From the NCBI GenBank assembly GCA_021787365.1, contig JAJYMB010000149.1, positions 1 through 45,923 on the forward strand: 45,923 nt of DNA, given 5' to 3'. The stretch is from Actinomycetes bacterium. Lineage in GTDB: Bacteria > Actinomycetota > Acidimicrobiia > Acidimicrobiales > Palsa-688. Shown in pieces: positions 17,999 through 27,693 of the stretch. The stretch's first letter is position 1. Each line of letters begins with the position of its first letter. The notes beneath the pieces were generated by a model. The model searched no databases and was not told where the DNA came from. It was given only the letters and a program-made list of their open reading frames with translations. Position numbers and translations under genes: made by a program.

Positions 17999-20633
17999 CG
18001 CGTGGCCCCCCAGCTATGCCGGCAGGCGCGGGCCCCACCGTTGCTGTCGCCCTCTGTGGGCCCGACAGCGCAGTTGGGACAGGTAGGGCCGGGGGCTTCC
18101 TGCGCCGTACTCGTGCCCAACCGGTGACGGCCACGGCAACGACCAGGACCAAGGCGTCGAACACGTAGGTGTAGTAGCTGGACACGCCGAAGGCGAAGAG
18201 CACCTCCTCGATCAATTGGAGGACGAACCCCCCAATTAATGCCCCGACCGCCGAGCCCCTCCCACCGCCGAGCCTGACGCCTCCGACGGCTGCGGCAGCA
18301 AAAAAAGTCAGCAGCAACGTGCCCCCCAGGCCGGGGTCACCGCCAGCCGTTTGCGCGGTGAAAAAGGAGGCGGCCAGCCCGTAGAACGCCCCGCTTAGCG
18401 AATAAGCAAGGATCACTGTGGCGTCAGCGCTGATGCCGTTCGTCACCGCCGCCCGCGGGTCCGACCCGACAGCGTAAAGCCGCGGCCCGAGCGGGCTCCG
18501 GAGCAGTAAGGACCAGAGCAGAACGACGAACAGCAGCGCCAGGGTGGCGCGAGGAAACGAGCCCCCCCACATCCCAGTTAGCCCAGAGATGAAATTAGCC
18601 GGTACATTGCCCCCGGGAGCGGACAGGACCAGGAGCGCAAAGCCAGACCATACGAACCCGGAGGCGAGCGTCACGACGATCCCCTGGAGGCGCAACCAGA
18701 CCACGCTGGCCCCGTTTAAAAAGCCCATGCCTGCCCCGGCGAGGACGCCGAGCGCGACCCAGCCGACCTCGGAAGGGACGCCCGGGCGCAGTTGCGTCGC
18801 CAACAATACGTTTAGGAGTGACACGATCCCGCCCGCTGAAAGGTCGAAGCCGCCTATGAGCAACACGAACGTCTCGCCCATGGCAGCAATCCCGACGCCT
18901 AGGCTGTCGTTTAGGACCGACTGGACGTTGAGGGCCGTAAACCCACCCGAGGAGGTGGACGCTTCCAGGAGGAACAGGAGGACCGCCAAGGCAAGCACAA
19001 CAAGAGTGGGGCGCGCTGCTCGGAGCGGCCATGACCAGCTCCGCGGGAGGGCACCTTGACGGCGAGGCGCGGCTGCGCTTTGGCTCCTGATGGCCTGAGC
19101 GCCAGCCACTGAGGCAGGGTCAAGCCGTTGTTCCTTGCGCATCTCATCGTCTTCTTTGAGCATCTCAGCGAGCAGGCCCGACGCGTCTAGCTCGGGCGGC
19201 GCGAACTCGGCCGTCACGTGGCCTGAGCGCATGACGAGCACGCGGTCACAGACGTTGGCGAGCTCCTCCAAGTCGGTCGAGTACCAAAGGGCCCCACCAC
19301 CGGTTGTGGCCTGTCGCCGCAGTAGTTCGTAGATGTCGTGCTTCGTCGCGACATCCACACCACGGGTGGGGTCGTACAGCAGCAGCAGGCGGCTGCCGCG
19401 TGCCAACCACTTCCCGACGACCAGCTTTTGCTGGGTGCCGCCGCTGAGGCGCGCTACGGGCTCCCAGGGTGCCGTGCGCGTGACGCGCAAGTGTTGTATT
19501 ACACTGGCCGCTTTCTCGCGCTCCACCGAGGGGCGTACCAGCCCCAGCATGCTCGTCTGCCCCAGCACCGTCACGGTCAAGTTGCGCTCTGCCGACAGGT
19601 CGAGCAGGAGCCCTTCGGTCCGGCGGTCCTCTGGCACGAACCCGATGTCGGCTCCTACCGCTGCCCGAGGGCTGGCGAGGTGCTTCGGCCGCCCGTTTAC
19701 CTCCAGGGTGTCAGCCCTTGTCGGGTAGTCACCGAACAGGCCTCGGAACAGTAGGTCCTGGCCCTGGCCCTGGAGGGCGGCCACACCTACGACCTCGCCG
19801 GGGCGGACCTCGAGGGAGGCACGGAGCGAACCTTCCCGCGTCGTCAAGTTGACGGCCCGCAGGAGAGGGCGGCCAGCCAGTCGCACCGGCTCACGCTTCG
19901 GGTAAACGGCTTCCAACTGGCGGCCGAGCATCGCCGTCACCAACTGGTCGTCGGTCACTTCGGCGACTGCCCATGTCCCTTCGGTCCGGCCCTGGCGTAA
20001 GACGGTTACCTCGTCGCAGAAGCGGCGGATCTCTGGCAGCCGGTGGGATATGAACACCACGGTCCTCCCCAGCTCCCGCATCTGTTGAAGGCGCGCTTCG
20101 AACCATCCCACGTCCTCGGCGGCCAGCGCAGAGGTCGGCTCATCAAGGAGGCAGACGCGCTCACCGTAGATGATCGCTCGCAGAATTTCGAGCTTCTGGC
20201 GCACTGACAGGGGCAGGCCCTCCACGGGTGTGTCGACGTCGACGCCGTGCACGTCGCCCTGTCGCAGGAGGTCCCTGGCGCGCGCTCGGAGCGCGCCGGC
20301 TTTCAACAGGCCGAACTGGCTGCGTGGTTCGTTGGCGAGGAGGAGGTTCTGGGCGACCGTCATGGTGCGCACGAGGGACAGTTCTTGGAACGCCACTCCT
20401 ATACCTGCCGCGCGTGCGTCACGCGCCGACCTGAAATGGAGCCCCGTGCCATCGATAGCCACCGACCCACCGTCTGCGCGCACCACGCCCGCTACGATCC
20501 CTACCAGGGTCGACTTACCGGCACCGTTCTCGCCGAGGAGGGCGAGGACTTTCCCGGGCTCACAACGGAACGACGCGCCCTGTAGCGCCGCTGTGGCACC
20601 GAAGCGCTTGGTCAGCCCCGTTACCTCGAGCAC
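17991..20633 (-). CDS. fused sugar-type ABC transporter: two ATPase domains plus permease
   Basis: An 880-residue fusion. Residues 1-240 are an RbsA-like ATPase with Walker A (GENGAGKST, 34-42) and Walker B (LLDEPTSAL, Asp164 Glu165). Residues about 250-500 are a second ATPase lobe; its P-loop reads ALQGQGQDLL and its Walker B YDPTRGVD in place of DEPTRGVD, so this lobe is degenerate, beyond the usual weak P-loop. After a basic linker, residues about 560-845 are an RbsC-like permease, with VGSDPRAAVTNGISADA and AAVGGVRLGGGRGSAVGALIG. RbsA and RbsC are normally separate. The frame is continuous with no sign of error. Starts at GTG 20633. Confidence 0.9.
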   Translation of the reverse strand: MLEVTGLTKRFGATAALQGASFRCEPGKVLALLGENGAGKSTLVGIVAGVVRADGGSVAIDGTGLHFRSARDARAAGIGVAFQELSLVRTMTVAQNLLLANEPRSQFGLLKAGALRARARDLLRQGDVHGVDVDTPVEGLPLSVRQKLEILRAIIYGERVCLLDEPTSALAAEDVGWFEARLQQMRELGRTVVFISHRLPEIRRFCDEVTVLRQGRTEGTWAVAEVTDDQLVTAMLGRQLEAVYPKREPVRLAGRPLLRAVNLTTREGSLRASLEVRPGEVVGVAALQGQGQDLLFRGLFGDYPTRADTLEVNGRPKHLASPRAAVGADIGFVPEDRRTEGLLLDLSAERNLTVTVLGQTSMLGLVRPSVEREKAASVIQHLRVTRTAPWEPVARLSGGTQQKLVVGKWLARGSRLLLLYDPTRGVDVATKHDIYELLRRQATTGGGALWYSTDLEELANVCDRVLVMRSGHVTAEFAPPELDASGLLAEMLKEDDEMRKEQRLDPASVAGAQAIRSQSAAAPRRQGALPRSWSWPLRAARPTLVVLALAVLLFLLEASTSSGGFTALNVQSVLNDSLGVGIAAMGETFVLLIGGFDLSAGGIVSLLNVLLATQLRPGVPSEVGWVALGVLAGAGMGFLNGASVVWLRLQGIVVTLASGFVWSGFALLVLSAPGGNVPANFISGLTGMWGGSFPRATLALLFVVLLWSLLLRSPLGPRLYAVGSDPRAAVTNGISADATVILAYSLSGAFYGLAASFFTAQTAGGDPGLGGTLLLTFFAAAAVGGVRLGGGRGSAVGALIGGFVLQLIEEVLFAFGVSSYYTYVFDALVLVVAVAVTGWARVRRRKPPALPVPTALSGPQRATATVGPAPAGIAGGPRDG

Positions 20634-20803
20634 CTATGCCTCCCGCAAAGGTGCCTTATGGCAGCACTGCCCGCCTCTTGGCGCCGCCGGCACCGACCTG
20701 TGCCTGGGTGAGCGCTCAGTGCCTCGCCGCCCCCCAGGTACCTGAAGGGGACGATGAAACATACCCCGGTCACGAGGGACGGCGAAGGCACGACGGGGCA
20801 ACG

Positions 20804-21895
20804 CTAGCCGTTACCCGGCTTACCGGTGAGGGCAGCGTGGACCGTCTGGGCCGCGGCAGGGATCTGCGCAAGGCGGCCGAACCACATGAAGCCCGGGCCC
20901 ACCTCCTTGTTGGCAACCACGTTGGCCCCAAGCTTGACCGTAGCGTTGGTCACTTCTTGGGAGGCCACGGGGTTCGGCACAAAGTGCGGGACGCTATGGC
21001 CCTCGAGCACTTTGACGGCGTCGACCAGTGACAGCGCCCCTCCGTTGACGCCTGTGCCGAGCGATAGGCTCGGCAGGCCTATTCCACCTTCAGACTTCGG
21101 CAGCATCATCACACGGTGCCCGTTCGAGGAGTTACCGGCACAGGGTATCGGCTTATCGTGGGCGGCGAGGACGGCCTCTTCAGCCCCATAACAACCGTTT
21201 TCGTCCCATATCCCGTTGATGTTCGAATGGGACGACAGCAGCTGAGACATCTTCGTTTTCGAGATCGCCTGGTTCCACAAGGCCGGCACCTGGGCCACCA
21301 CCTTTATCCCGGGGAACTGCTTGAACGCTTTGCGGGCGGACTCGATGTTCCAAGTGTCCTGGGACACACCTGCTACACCGGTCAGCATGACAACGTTCCC
21401 GTGTCCGTGGAGGTCCTTCGCCAGCCACCTGGCAGCCACAGCACCCCAGGCGTCGGACAGGTTCGGCGTATAAGGGATGGAACTCTGGTACGCGCAGGAG
21501 GCATCGACGTGAGCGTCGTATGTGAAGACCTTCACCCCTGCTGCGCAGGCGGCTTTCACTGCAGGCGCCAAGGCCGTGGGCGACAATGGGTACAGGATGA
21601 TCGCGTTGACATGAGAGGCGACCTCCTGGTTGACCTCAGAAATTTGGGTCTCGGTGTTTTGGCCCGCGATATGGACCGCGAGCGTGACCAGGCTCTTGTA
21701 CGGCTCGACGCGCGAGGCTGCGAGCGTCAGGTCCTCGGCCTCGGTCTGCCAGTTGTTGGCCACGTAGCCCAGCTCGTAGGCGATAGTGAAGTGCTTAGGT
21801 GCCGCCGAAGCAGCACTCGGCATGGACCAAGACACGGCCAGCGCGACAGCCGCTGCAAGGGCAGCCACGCGTGGGCGCAATGACGGCTTTTTCAT
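20804..21895 (-). CDS. sugar-type ABC transporter substrate-binding protein
   Basis: A 363-residue exported binding protein. The N-terminus is a classical signal peptide (MKKPSLRPR, a hydrophobic run, then SAASAA). The body shows the periplasmic-binding-protein I pattern (NAIILYPLSPTALAP, VKVFTYDAHVD, NGIWDENGCYGAE). No lipobox is seen. It is the first gene of the importer cluster and carries the promoter with the FadR-like operator. Shine-Dalgarno AGGAGAGG is about nine bases before the ATG. Confidence 0.9.
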   Translation of the reverse strand: MKKPSLRPRVAALAAAVALAVSWSMPSAASAAPKHFTIAYELGYVANNWQTEAEDLTLAASRVEPYKSLVTLAVHIAGQNTETQISEVNQEVASHVNAIILYPLSPTALAPAVKAACAAGVKVFTYDAHVDASCAYQSSIPYTPNLSDAWGAVAARWLAKDLHGHGNVVMLTGVAGVSQDTWNIESARKAFKQFPGIKVVAQVPALWNQAISKTKMSQLLSSHSNINGIWDENGCYGAEEAVLAAHDKPIPCAGNSSNGHRVMMLPKSEGGIGLPSLSLGTGVNGGALSLVDAVKVLEGHSVPHFVPNPVASQEVTNATVKLGANVVANKEVGPGFMWFGRLAQIPAAAQTVHAALTGKPGNG

Positions 21896-21953
21896 TTCGT
21901 TACGACCTCTCCTCTCATTTATTAAAAATTCGTCCCCTTACGGTTCTCCTTGA

Positions 21954-21985
21954 ATTGTACTGCTCATTTTAATTTGGTCATACCA
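21954..21985 (-). promoter_or_regulatory. promoter with overlapping FadR-like operator
   Basis: On the minus strand, ATGACC (-35, 21976-21981) is 16 bp from TACAAT (-10, 21954-21959), placing the start point about 50 bases before the binding-protein ATG. The perfect inverted repeat TGGT-N3-ACCA (21975-21985) covers the -35 box and matches the TNGTNNNACNA pattern of FadR-type GntR proteins. The GntR gene in this operon is the natural candidate to bind it, as a repressor. Box assignments are by eye. Confidence 0.6.
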
Positions 21986-22151
21986 CGTGCCCAGAGCCCG
22001 GTCACGCGGTCAACCGGCCTGTACCTAATGAGATGTCCCTGTCAAAGCATTCTTTCCCCCTTTTTAGTCCGCAGTACCGATAAGGTGGGCCTCAGGTCCC
22101 GACGGGCGCCGCTCAGGCTAATGCCTCAACTGTGACCGGCGGCCTAAAGGC

Positions 22152-23147
22152 TCAAGGGATAGCACCGTAGAACTGTTCCATTACATTTCGGATCTCGTCG
22201 TTGTCAGCACCCGAGCGCAACAAGAGCGTCAAGGCAATGCGTGCTTTGGGCCCGTCCAGGTACCCACCACTAATGAGGCCCCGGTCGAGCAGGTCCTGCT
22301 CTGAGCCCGGGAACCCGTACGTCCGGCGCAGCACGGGCCCGTTGCCGGTCCGCGAGCACAGCAGCACCGGCATGCTCGCTACCAGCTCCACCAGGGAGGG
22401 GACCATGGCCGAGGGGACGTGCCCGGCACCCAAGGCCTCGAGCACGAGCCCATTGCACGTCCCCTTGACCGCTCGGAGGAGGTACCCGTCATCACCGGCG
22501 GTAACAGTGAGCAAGGCGACCGAAGCCCGGCCGTTGGCCACGAGACCGCTATGGAGCGGTCGCGGACGGACGACCGGCTTGGCCAGCATGATGGGCCGCC
22601 CCTCTGCCACCCAACCAAGGGGCCCGGTGACGGATGTGAACGGCTGGCGGCTAGTCGTATGCGTCTTACGCACAAAACGTGCCGCATGTACCTCGCCTCC
22701 AAACACCACCACCGGCCCGATCTCCGCTGTGCAGCCCGAGGCGGCCACGGCAACGGAGTCCAAAAGGTTGGCGGGGCCGTCGCCCCCCGGCTGGGACGGG
22801 TTGACCATAGCCCCGGTCACCACGATCGGTGGGCCCCCGTCGACCAGCAAGTCCAGCGCGAACGCCGTCTCCTCGATCGTGTCGGTCCCCTGGGTCACAA
22901 CTACGCCGTCGAAGCCCTCCTCGGCAACAGAGCCCACCATGTCGGCTAGAGCACCGATATCCTCCAAGCTGAGTTCTGCACCGGGGACCTGGCGGAAAGA
23001 CCTCGGGGTGAGGTCCACCCGAGAGAACTCCCGCAGGGATGACAAGAGATCCACAGCCTCGAGGGTCGGGCTGACGCCTTTTCCCGGCTCACCGGTCATC
23101 GCTATCGTCCCGCCGAGCGAAACGACAAGGACTTGCGAGCGGCTCAA
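22152..23147 (-). CDS. L-asparaginase
   Basis: Type I/II asparaginase: it hydrolyses asparagine (or a related side-chain amide) to the acid and ammonia. The two catalytic threonine motifs are SLGGTIAM and VVTQGTDTIEETAFALD, followed by PIVVTGAM and GPANLLDSV. The frame is open up to 23387 with ATGs at 23213 and 23210, but both lie upstream of the likely transcription start. I chose TTG 23147, which has AAGGA six bases upstream and gives 331 residues, normal for the family. No signal peptide is obvious. It sits directly upstream of the importer operon but has its own promoter. Confidence 0.88.
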   Translation of the reverse strand: MSRSQVLVVSLGGTIAMTGEPGKGVSPTLEAVDLLSSLREFSRVDLTPRSFRQVPGAELSLEDIGALADMVGSVAEEGFDGVVVTQGTDTIEETAFALDLLVDGGPPIVVTGAMVNPSQPGGDGPANLLDSVAVAASGCTAEIGPVVVFGGEVHAARFVRKTHTTSRQPFTSVTGPLGWVAEGRPIMLAKPVVRPRPLHSGLVANGRASVALLTVTAGDDGYLLRAVKGTCNGLVLEALGAGHVPSAMVPSLVELVASMPVLLCSRTGNGPVLRRTYGFPGSEQDLLDRGLISGGYLDGPKARIALTLLLRSGADNDEIRNVMEQFYGAIP

Positions 23148-23197
23148 CCTGCGTCCTTGGCTCAACGGCGGGACCCCCCTGGTTCGCGACTCTCTTA

Positions 23198-23225
23198 ATG
23201 TTAGTCGCATCATACATGATGTCAA
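23198..23225 (-). promoter_or_regulatory. asparaginase promoter with palindrome in the spacer
   Basis: Minus strand TTGACA (23220-23225) and TAACAT (23198-23203) are 16 bp apart. Between them lies catcatacatgatg (23208-23221), a 6-bp-arm inverted repeat, well placed for a repressor. It does not match the FadR-like box of the neighbouring operon, so a different regulator is implied. Confidence 0.5.
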
Positions 23226-23421
23226 GTCCAGCTGCGCGCGCCCCCACAGCCCCACTTCGCAGCATGACGGCCCTCGACGACCAGGTCCTTCGAGCAAGAC
23301 GCTGGCCCAACCACGAAGGACCTTCCCCACAACCAGCAAACACAGGTGCGCAAGGCCCGGCTCGAACCCGGCCCAGGCGTCGGCCAAGGTGACCGAAGCC
23401 AGGGGCTGGTTGGGAAGGCCG

Positions 23422-24510
23422 TCAGCTGCTACGGATCGACTTCGGGGGCGTGAGGACCACCGGAATGGTGCTCGAACCCTCCCAGGTGTCCCTGTGGAGA
23501 AGGTACTGGCCCACGTTTTGGCGGGTCACCAACTTGTGGCCCGTGTCGACGTCGAATGGCGATATGAGACCGCCTGAAATGTTGTAGAGGAAGAGCTGAA
23601 GTAACGGTACAAAGCCTTGGAGGTAGGCCTGCTCGTCAAGAGTAAAGGCCAAAGTGCCCTTGTTCACGGCCTGCAGCACCCGGCCGCCCACGTCGAAGGC
23701 GGCCGCGCGGACGCCCTTGCTCGAAAGGCCGAGCTTTTCGACGGCATCGGCAAGTGCCGCCCCGTTGTAACCCGCGCTGGCAAACACGAACCTGGCACCG
23801 GGGTGCGAACTGTACCAGGCCTCGATGTTGGCGGTCGCCTGTTGCTCGTTGGTCCCGACGACGACCCGCGCCACCTTGGCCCCGACGGCCTTGAAGACGC
23901 TCATGGCGCCGGCGACGCGCGACTGCTCTTCATGAGAAGACGGTGTGGCGATCATGGCGCCGACGGTGTCGCCCGGCTGCAGGTACTTCTTGGCGCGCTC
24001 GGCCAGTGCCACGCCGGCGGCGAAGTGGTCCTGTCCTACATAAGCCATGGCGTTGTTGCCACTGCCGGCGGGTGCCTCCACGTTGAAGGCCACCACCGGG
24101 ATGCCTCGGGACAGCGCCTCGTCCGTTTCGGAGTTGAAGGCCTTTGGGTCGAACACGCACAACGCTATTCCGTCTACCTGGTTGTCGAGCGCCTCCTCCA
24201 ACGTGGCCACCATCTCGCTCACGACCTCGCTGGCCGAGCCTCCCCAGGTGTAGGACGTACCGAGGAGGGCGGAGGCGTCATTGGCACCGATGCGGGTGGG
24301 CACGAAGAAGGGGTCTCCGGTCCGATGGCTCACCATGGCGAAGCGGTAAGCAGGGTACTTGGGCCAAGGGTTGTGGGTGGGGAACGCCGTGGAGCCGCCC
24401 GACGCCTGCGCCTGCGCCACCCGCCCCCCGAGCGCGTCTGCAAACGCGGCCAAGAACGGGGCCACCGCCGCGGCGGCGCCAGCGTTTTGCAAGAACCGTC
24501 GCCGCGGCAT
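23422..24510 (-). CDS. Tat-exported sugar-type substrate-binding protein
   Basis: A periplasmic-binding-protein I type solute receptor. With the start at ATG 24510 it begins [20 protein letters not shown], a twin-arginine signal with hydrophobic core. The next regions, [29 protein letters not shown] and [14 protein letters not shown], match sugar and autoinducer-2-type binding proteins. ATG 24588 is also in frame but would start two bases from the divergent phospholipase gene and bury the signal, so I reject it. No transporter is next to it; it may feed the importer downstream. Confidence 0.85.
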   Translation of the reverse strand: MPRRRFLQNAGAAAAVAPFLAAFADALGGRVAQAQASGGSTAFPTHNPWPKYPAYRFAMVSHRTGDPFFVPTRIGANDASALLGTSYTWGGSASEVVSEMVATLEEALDNQVDGIALCVFDPKAFNSETDEALSRGIPVVAFNVEAPAGSGNNAMAYVGQDHFAAGVALAERAKKYLQPGDTVGAMIATPSSHEEQSRVAGAMSVFKAVGAKVARVVVGTNEQQATANIEAWYSSHPGARFVFASAGYNGAALADAVEKLGLSSKGVRAAAFDVGGRVLQAVNKGTLAFTLDEQAYLQGFVPLLQLFLYNISGGLISPFDVDTGHKLVTRQNVGQYLLHRDTWEGSSTIPVVLTPPKSIRSS

Positions 24511-24589
24511 GGCTCCGCCTCGAGGCCGATCAGGACGCCCCTCGGCCCGCACCCCCGCGCCCGGGCCCTGCTGTATCATCGCTCCCATT

Positions 24590-26167
24590 ATGCACTCCCG
24601 CGGGCTGTTGGCGGCTCGGGCCCGCGGGGAAAGTAGCCGGCCCAGGACCGTGCTGTTGGCCGCGGTCGTGGTGGCAACCCTCGGGCTAGTGGGTGCGGGC
24701 AGCCCCCACGCCGGCCAAGAGGTAGTGAGCGGCGGACCGACCGGGACCTACGTGGTGCCGCCAGGTATCCACAAAATCCACCACGTTATAATCATCATGC
24801 AGGAAAACCGTTCGTTCGACAGCTACTTCGGGACCTTCCCCGGTGCAGACGGCATACCCAGGAAGCACGGTGTCCCCACCGTCTGCATCCCCGACCCGGC
24901 AACGGGGCACTGCGACAGGCCTTTCCACGACAAGGCCGACATAAATGGCGGTGGCCCCCACGGCCACGTCAATGCAGTAGCCGACATCGACGGCGGCAAG
25001 ATGGACGGCTTCATCAAGGAGCAGCGCCTCGCGCCTCGCTGCAACGACCCCGTGGACCCAGCGTGCCTGGTCGCAACCAGCCGGGTCCCCGACGTGGTCG
25101 GCTACCACACTCAGGCCGAAATTCCCAACTACTGGACCTACGCCCGCAACTTCGTGCTCGATGACCACATGTTCGAGCCGGTCAGCTCCTGGTCCGAACC
25201 CGACCATCTTTACCTGGTCTCGGGGTGGTCCGCTCGCTGCGCCAACCTGTCGCCCTCCAGCTGTGTGAACAACATAATCGGGCCATACGGCGTGCTCCGC
25301 TTCAACGGCGCGGTCAGCCAAGAGCTCGCCACAGGCAAGGTGACCATCGACCTGGCATGGACCGATATCACCTGGCTCCTCGCCCGCCACAAGGTGAGCT
25401 GGGCCTACTACGTCCAGACCGGCCAACAACCCGACTGCGCCAACGACTCGGCCCTGACCTGCCCACCGGTACCTCAGTCCTACCGGACGGCCGGAATCTG
25501 GAACCCGCTCCCGCTCTTCGAGGATGTCCACCAAGACCACCAGTTGGGCAACATCAAGCCGGTCTCCGCCTTCTTGAACGCCGCAAAGACCGGGACGCTG
25601 CCGGCGGTGTCGTGGGTGACCCCGTCGCGAGCCGACAGCGAGCACCCGCCGTCCAGCGTCCACCAGGGCCAGGCGTACGTCACAGCCCTCGTCAACGCGG
25701 TGATGGAAGGCCCTGACTGGCCTTCCACGGCCATCTTCTTAGCCTGGGACGACTGGGGCGGCTTCTACGACAACGTGGTACCTCCCGAGGTCGACGCCAA
25801 CGGCTACGGCCTGCGCGTCCCGAGCATCGTGATCTCGCCCTACGCCCGTCACGGCTACATCGACCACCAGGTGCTTTCGAGCGACGCCTATTTGAAATTC
25901 ATCGAGGACGATTTCTTGGGCGGCGCCCGGCTCAACCCGCGCACCGACGGCCGGCCCGACCCTCGCCCCGACGTGCGCGAAAACGAGCCCATCCTCGGCA
26001 ACCTCGTGTACGACTTCAACTTCGGCCAGGCGCCCCGGCCTCCCCTGCTCCTCCCGACCAACCCGCCCACCGACTCACCGTCGATACCTGCTTACTTCAA
26101 GGGGAAGCCACCTTGCTCAGGGTGCACCACCCTCCCACCTGCGACGAGCGCGGCCAGCGCGTACTAG
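24590..26167 (+). CDS. secreted phosphoesterase (phospholipase C/acid phosphatase family)
   Basis: A 525-residue exported protein of the bacterial phospholipase C/AcpA phosphoesterase family. It has a signal sequence ([18 protein letters not shown]) and the family N-terminal motif [19 protein letters not shown], whose Asn-Arg-Ser-Phe part supplies metal ligands. Further motifs are [26 protein letters not shown] and [13 protein letters not shown] terminal CSGCTT may form a disulfide. It probably scavenges phosphate from phosphoesters outside the cell. The ATG at 24590 lacks a clear Shine-Dalgarno. Confidence 0.9.
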   Translation: MHSRGLLAARARGESSRPRTVLLAAVVVATLGLVGAGSPHAGQEVVSGGPTGTYVVPPGIHKIHHVIIIMQENRSFDSYFGTFPGADGIPRKHGVPTVCIPDPATGHCDRPFHDKADINGGGPHGHVNAVADIDGGKMDGFIKEQRLAPRCNDPVDPACLVATSRVPDVVGYHTQAEIPNYWTYARNFVLDDHMFEPVSSWSEPDHLYLVSGWSARCANLSPSSCVNNIIGPYGVLRFNGAVSQELATGKVTIDLAWTDITWLLARHKVSWAYYVQTGQQPDCANDSALTCPPVPQSYRTAGIWNPLPLFEDVHQDHQLGNIKPVSAFLNAAKTGTLPAVSWVTPSRADSEHPPSSVHQGQAYVTALVNAVMEGPDWPSTAIFLAWDDWGGFYDNVVPPEVDANGYGLRVPSIVISPYARHGYIDHQVLSSDAYLKFIEDDFLGGARLNPRTDGRPDPRPDVRENEPILGNLVYDFNFGQAPRPPLLLPTNPPTDSPSIPAYFKGKPPCSGCTTLPPATSAASAY

Positions 26168-26274
26168 TGGCGCGACCGGCAAGCTTGGCCCAGTCGCCAG
26201 GGCTGCTTTCTACAGTGAGCACGCCGGGCAGCACCACCTAGCCGAGCGCTACCACCCACAAAGGCCGGCTCGGG

Positions 26275-27693
26275 TCAAAGCGGGCTGTTGCCGTGCTTGC
26301 GGGTAACAAGGCGCTCGCGCTTGGTGGAAAGCGCCCGGAAGCACCCGGCCAGCACCCTCCTGGTGTCGGCCGGGTCGATGACCATGTCCACATAGCCTCG
26401 CTCGGCCGCCACGTACGGGTTGAGGAACGCCCTCTCGTACTCCGCAACGAGCCTCGCCCGTTCTTCAGGGGCGGCGCGGCGGTGCACGACGTTGACGGCC
26501 CCCTCAGCCCCCATCACCGCTAGCTCGGCGCTCGGCCAGGCGATACAGACGTCGTTGCCCATCCCCTTCGAGTCCATGACTATGTAGGCCCCGCCATAGG
26601 CCTTGCGGACAACCAGGCATACGCGGGGGACGGTGGCCTCGGCGTACGCGAACACGAGCTCGGCCCCGTGGCGGATGATCCCCCGCCACTCGAGGTCCCT
26701 CCCCGGCATGAAGCCAGAGGTGTCCACCACCGTGAGCAACGGGACGTTGAACGCGTCGCACATCTCGACAAAGCGCGCCCCCTTCTGCGAGGCGGCGATG
26801 TCGAGCGTGCCCGACATGGACTGAGGCTGGTTGGCCAGCACCCCTACCGGGTTGCCGCCGAGGCGCATGAAACCGGTCACGAGCTGGGGTGCCCAGCCAC
26901 CCCGGAGCTCGAAGAAGCGTCCCTCGTCCGCCACGCCGGCCACGACCACCCTCACGTCGTAGCTGCCCGTGGCGCGCGCCGGCACAGCGTCCCGGAGCTC
27001 CGGCGTGAAACGCGAGGTCGGGTCGGAAGAGAGGCAAAAGGGCGGCAGTTCGTCTGAGTGAGACGGCAAGTACGACAGGAGATCCGCCACCAGTTCCTTG
27101 GCGCCGGCGGCGTCCGGCGCCACCAGCGTGGCGACGCCCGAGCGCGCCCAGTGCACCCGCTGTCCACCGAGCTGTCCCGGCTGGACAGGCACCCCCGTGA
27201 CCTGGGCTACGGCCGCCGGGCCCGACAGGTAGGCAAAGGCGCCCGGGCTCATGACGACGGCATCGGCCAGCCCGAGCAAGAGCGCGGGCCCGGAAAGAAG
27301 CGGCCCTTCGACTATGACCACGACGGGGACGCTGCCCGAACAGCGAACCAAGGCTCGAGCCACCCGCCCCCAGCCGTACAAGGATGAAAGGTCCTCGTCC
27401 GGCGGCGGCCCCGAAGACGCCAGCTGGAGGACCAAGGGGACATGAAGCGAAAGGGCGGTTTCGGCCGCCTCCACCAAGGCGCCAGCCGCCTCCACCCCGA
27501 GAGCCTGACCTGGCTCGGGTGCATGGACGGCCGCTGCCACGACCGGCCTCTCCCCGTCGCGCAACGGGCCGGGCTTGACCGAGACGGCCACCCCTTTCCC
27601 CACATCAAGAAGACCGCGTCGCAAGGCGGAGTGGGGCCCTGCTCCTTGGGTGTCGGGGTCGGCCCGCGGCGCCGGCCGAGTCCAGCCTTTCAC
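26275..27693 (-). CDS. acyl-CoA carboxylase beta subunit-like carboxyltransferase (divergent)
   Basis: A 472-residue carboxyltransferase-fold protein. The C-terminal half is a clear acetyl/propionyl-CoA carboxylase beta domain: GGNPVGVLANQPQSMSG, LTVVDTSGFMPGRD, VRKAYGGAYIVMDSKGMG and AWPSAELAVMGAEGAVN. The N-terminal half is divergent: the expected acyl-CoA oxyanion loop around SGGARIQEG reads LASSGPPPDED, and the GPCAGGAVYSPA region reads GPLLSGPALLLGL. It may therefore use an unusual substrate or be only partly active. Its GTG overlaps the metallopeptidase stop (GTGA). No biotin carboxylase is nearby. Confidence 0.8.
   Translation of the reverse strand: MKGWTRPAPRADPDTQGAGPHSALRRGLLDVGKGVAVSVKPGPLRDGERPVVAAAVHAPEPGQALGVEAAGALVEAAETALSLHVPLVLQLASSGPPPDEDLSSLYGWGRVARALVRCSGSVPVVVIVEGPLLSGPALLLGLADAVVMSPGAFAYLSGPAAVAQVTGVPVQPGQLGGQRVHWARSGVATLVAPDAAGAKELVADLLSYLPSHSDELPPFCLSSDPTSRFTPELRDAVPARATGSYDVRVVVAGVADEGRFFELRGGWAPQLVTGFMRLGGNPVGVLANQPQSMSGTLDIAASQKGARFVEMCDAFNVPLLTVVDTSGFMPGRDLEWRGIIRHGAELVFAYAEATVPRVCLVVRKAYGGAYIVMDSKGMGNDVCIAWPSAELAVMGAEGAVNVVHRRAAPEERARLVAEYERAFLNPYVAAERGYVDMVIDPADTRRVLAGCFRALSTKRERLVTRKHGNSPL

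Noticed and set aside
24510..24588. Start of the Tat-exported binding protein at ATG 24588
   Set aside because: It would leave two bases to the divergent gene and put 26 extra residues before the twin-arginine motif.
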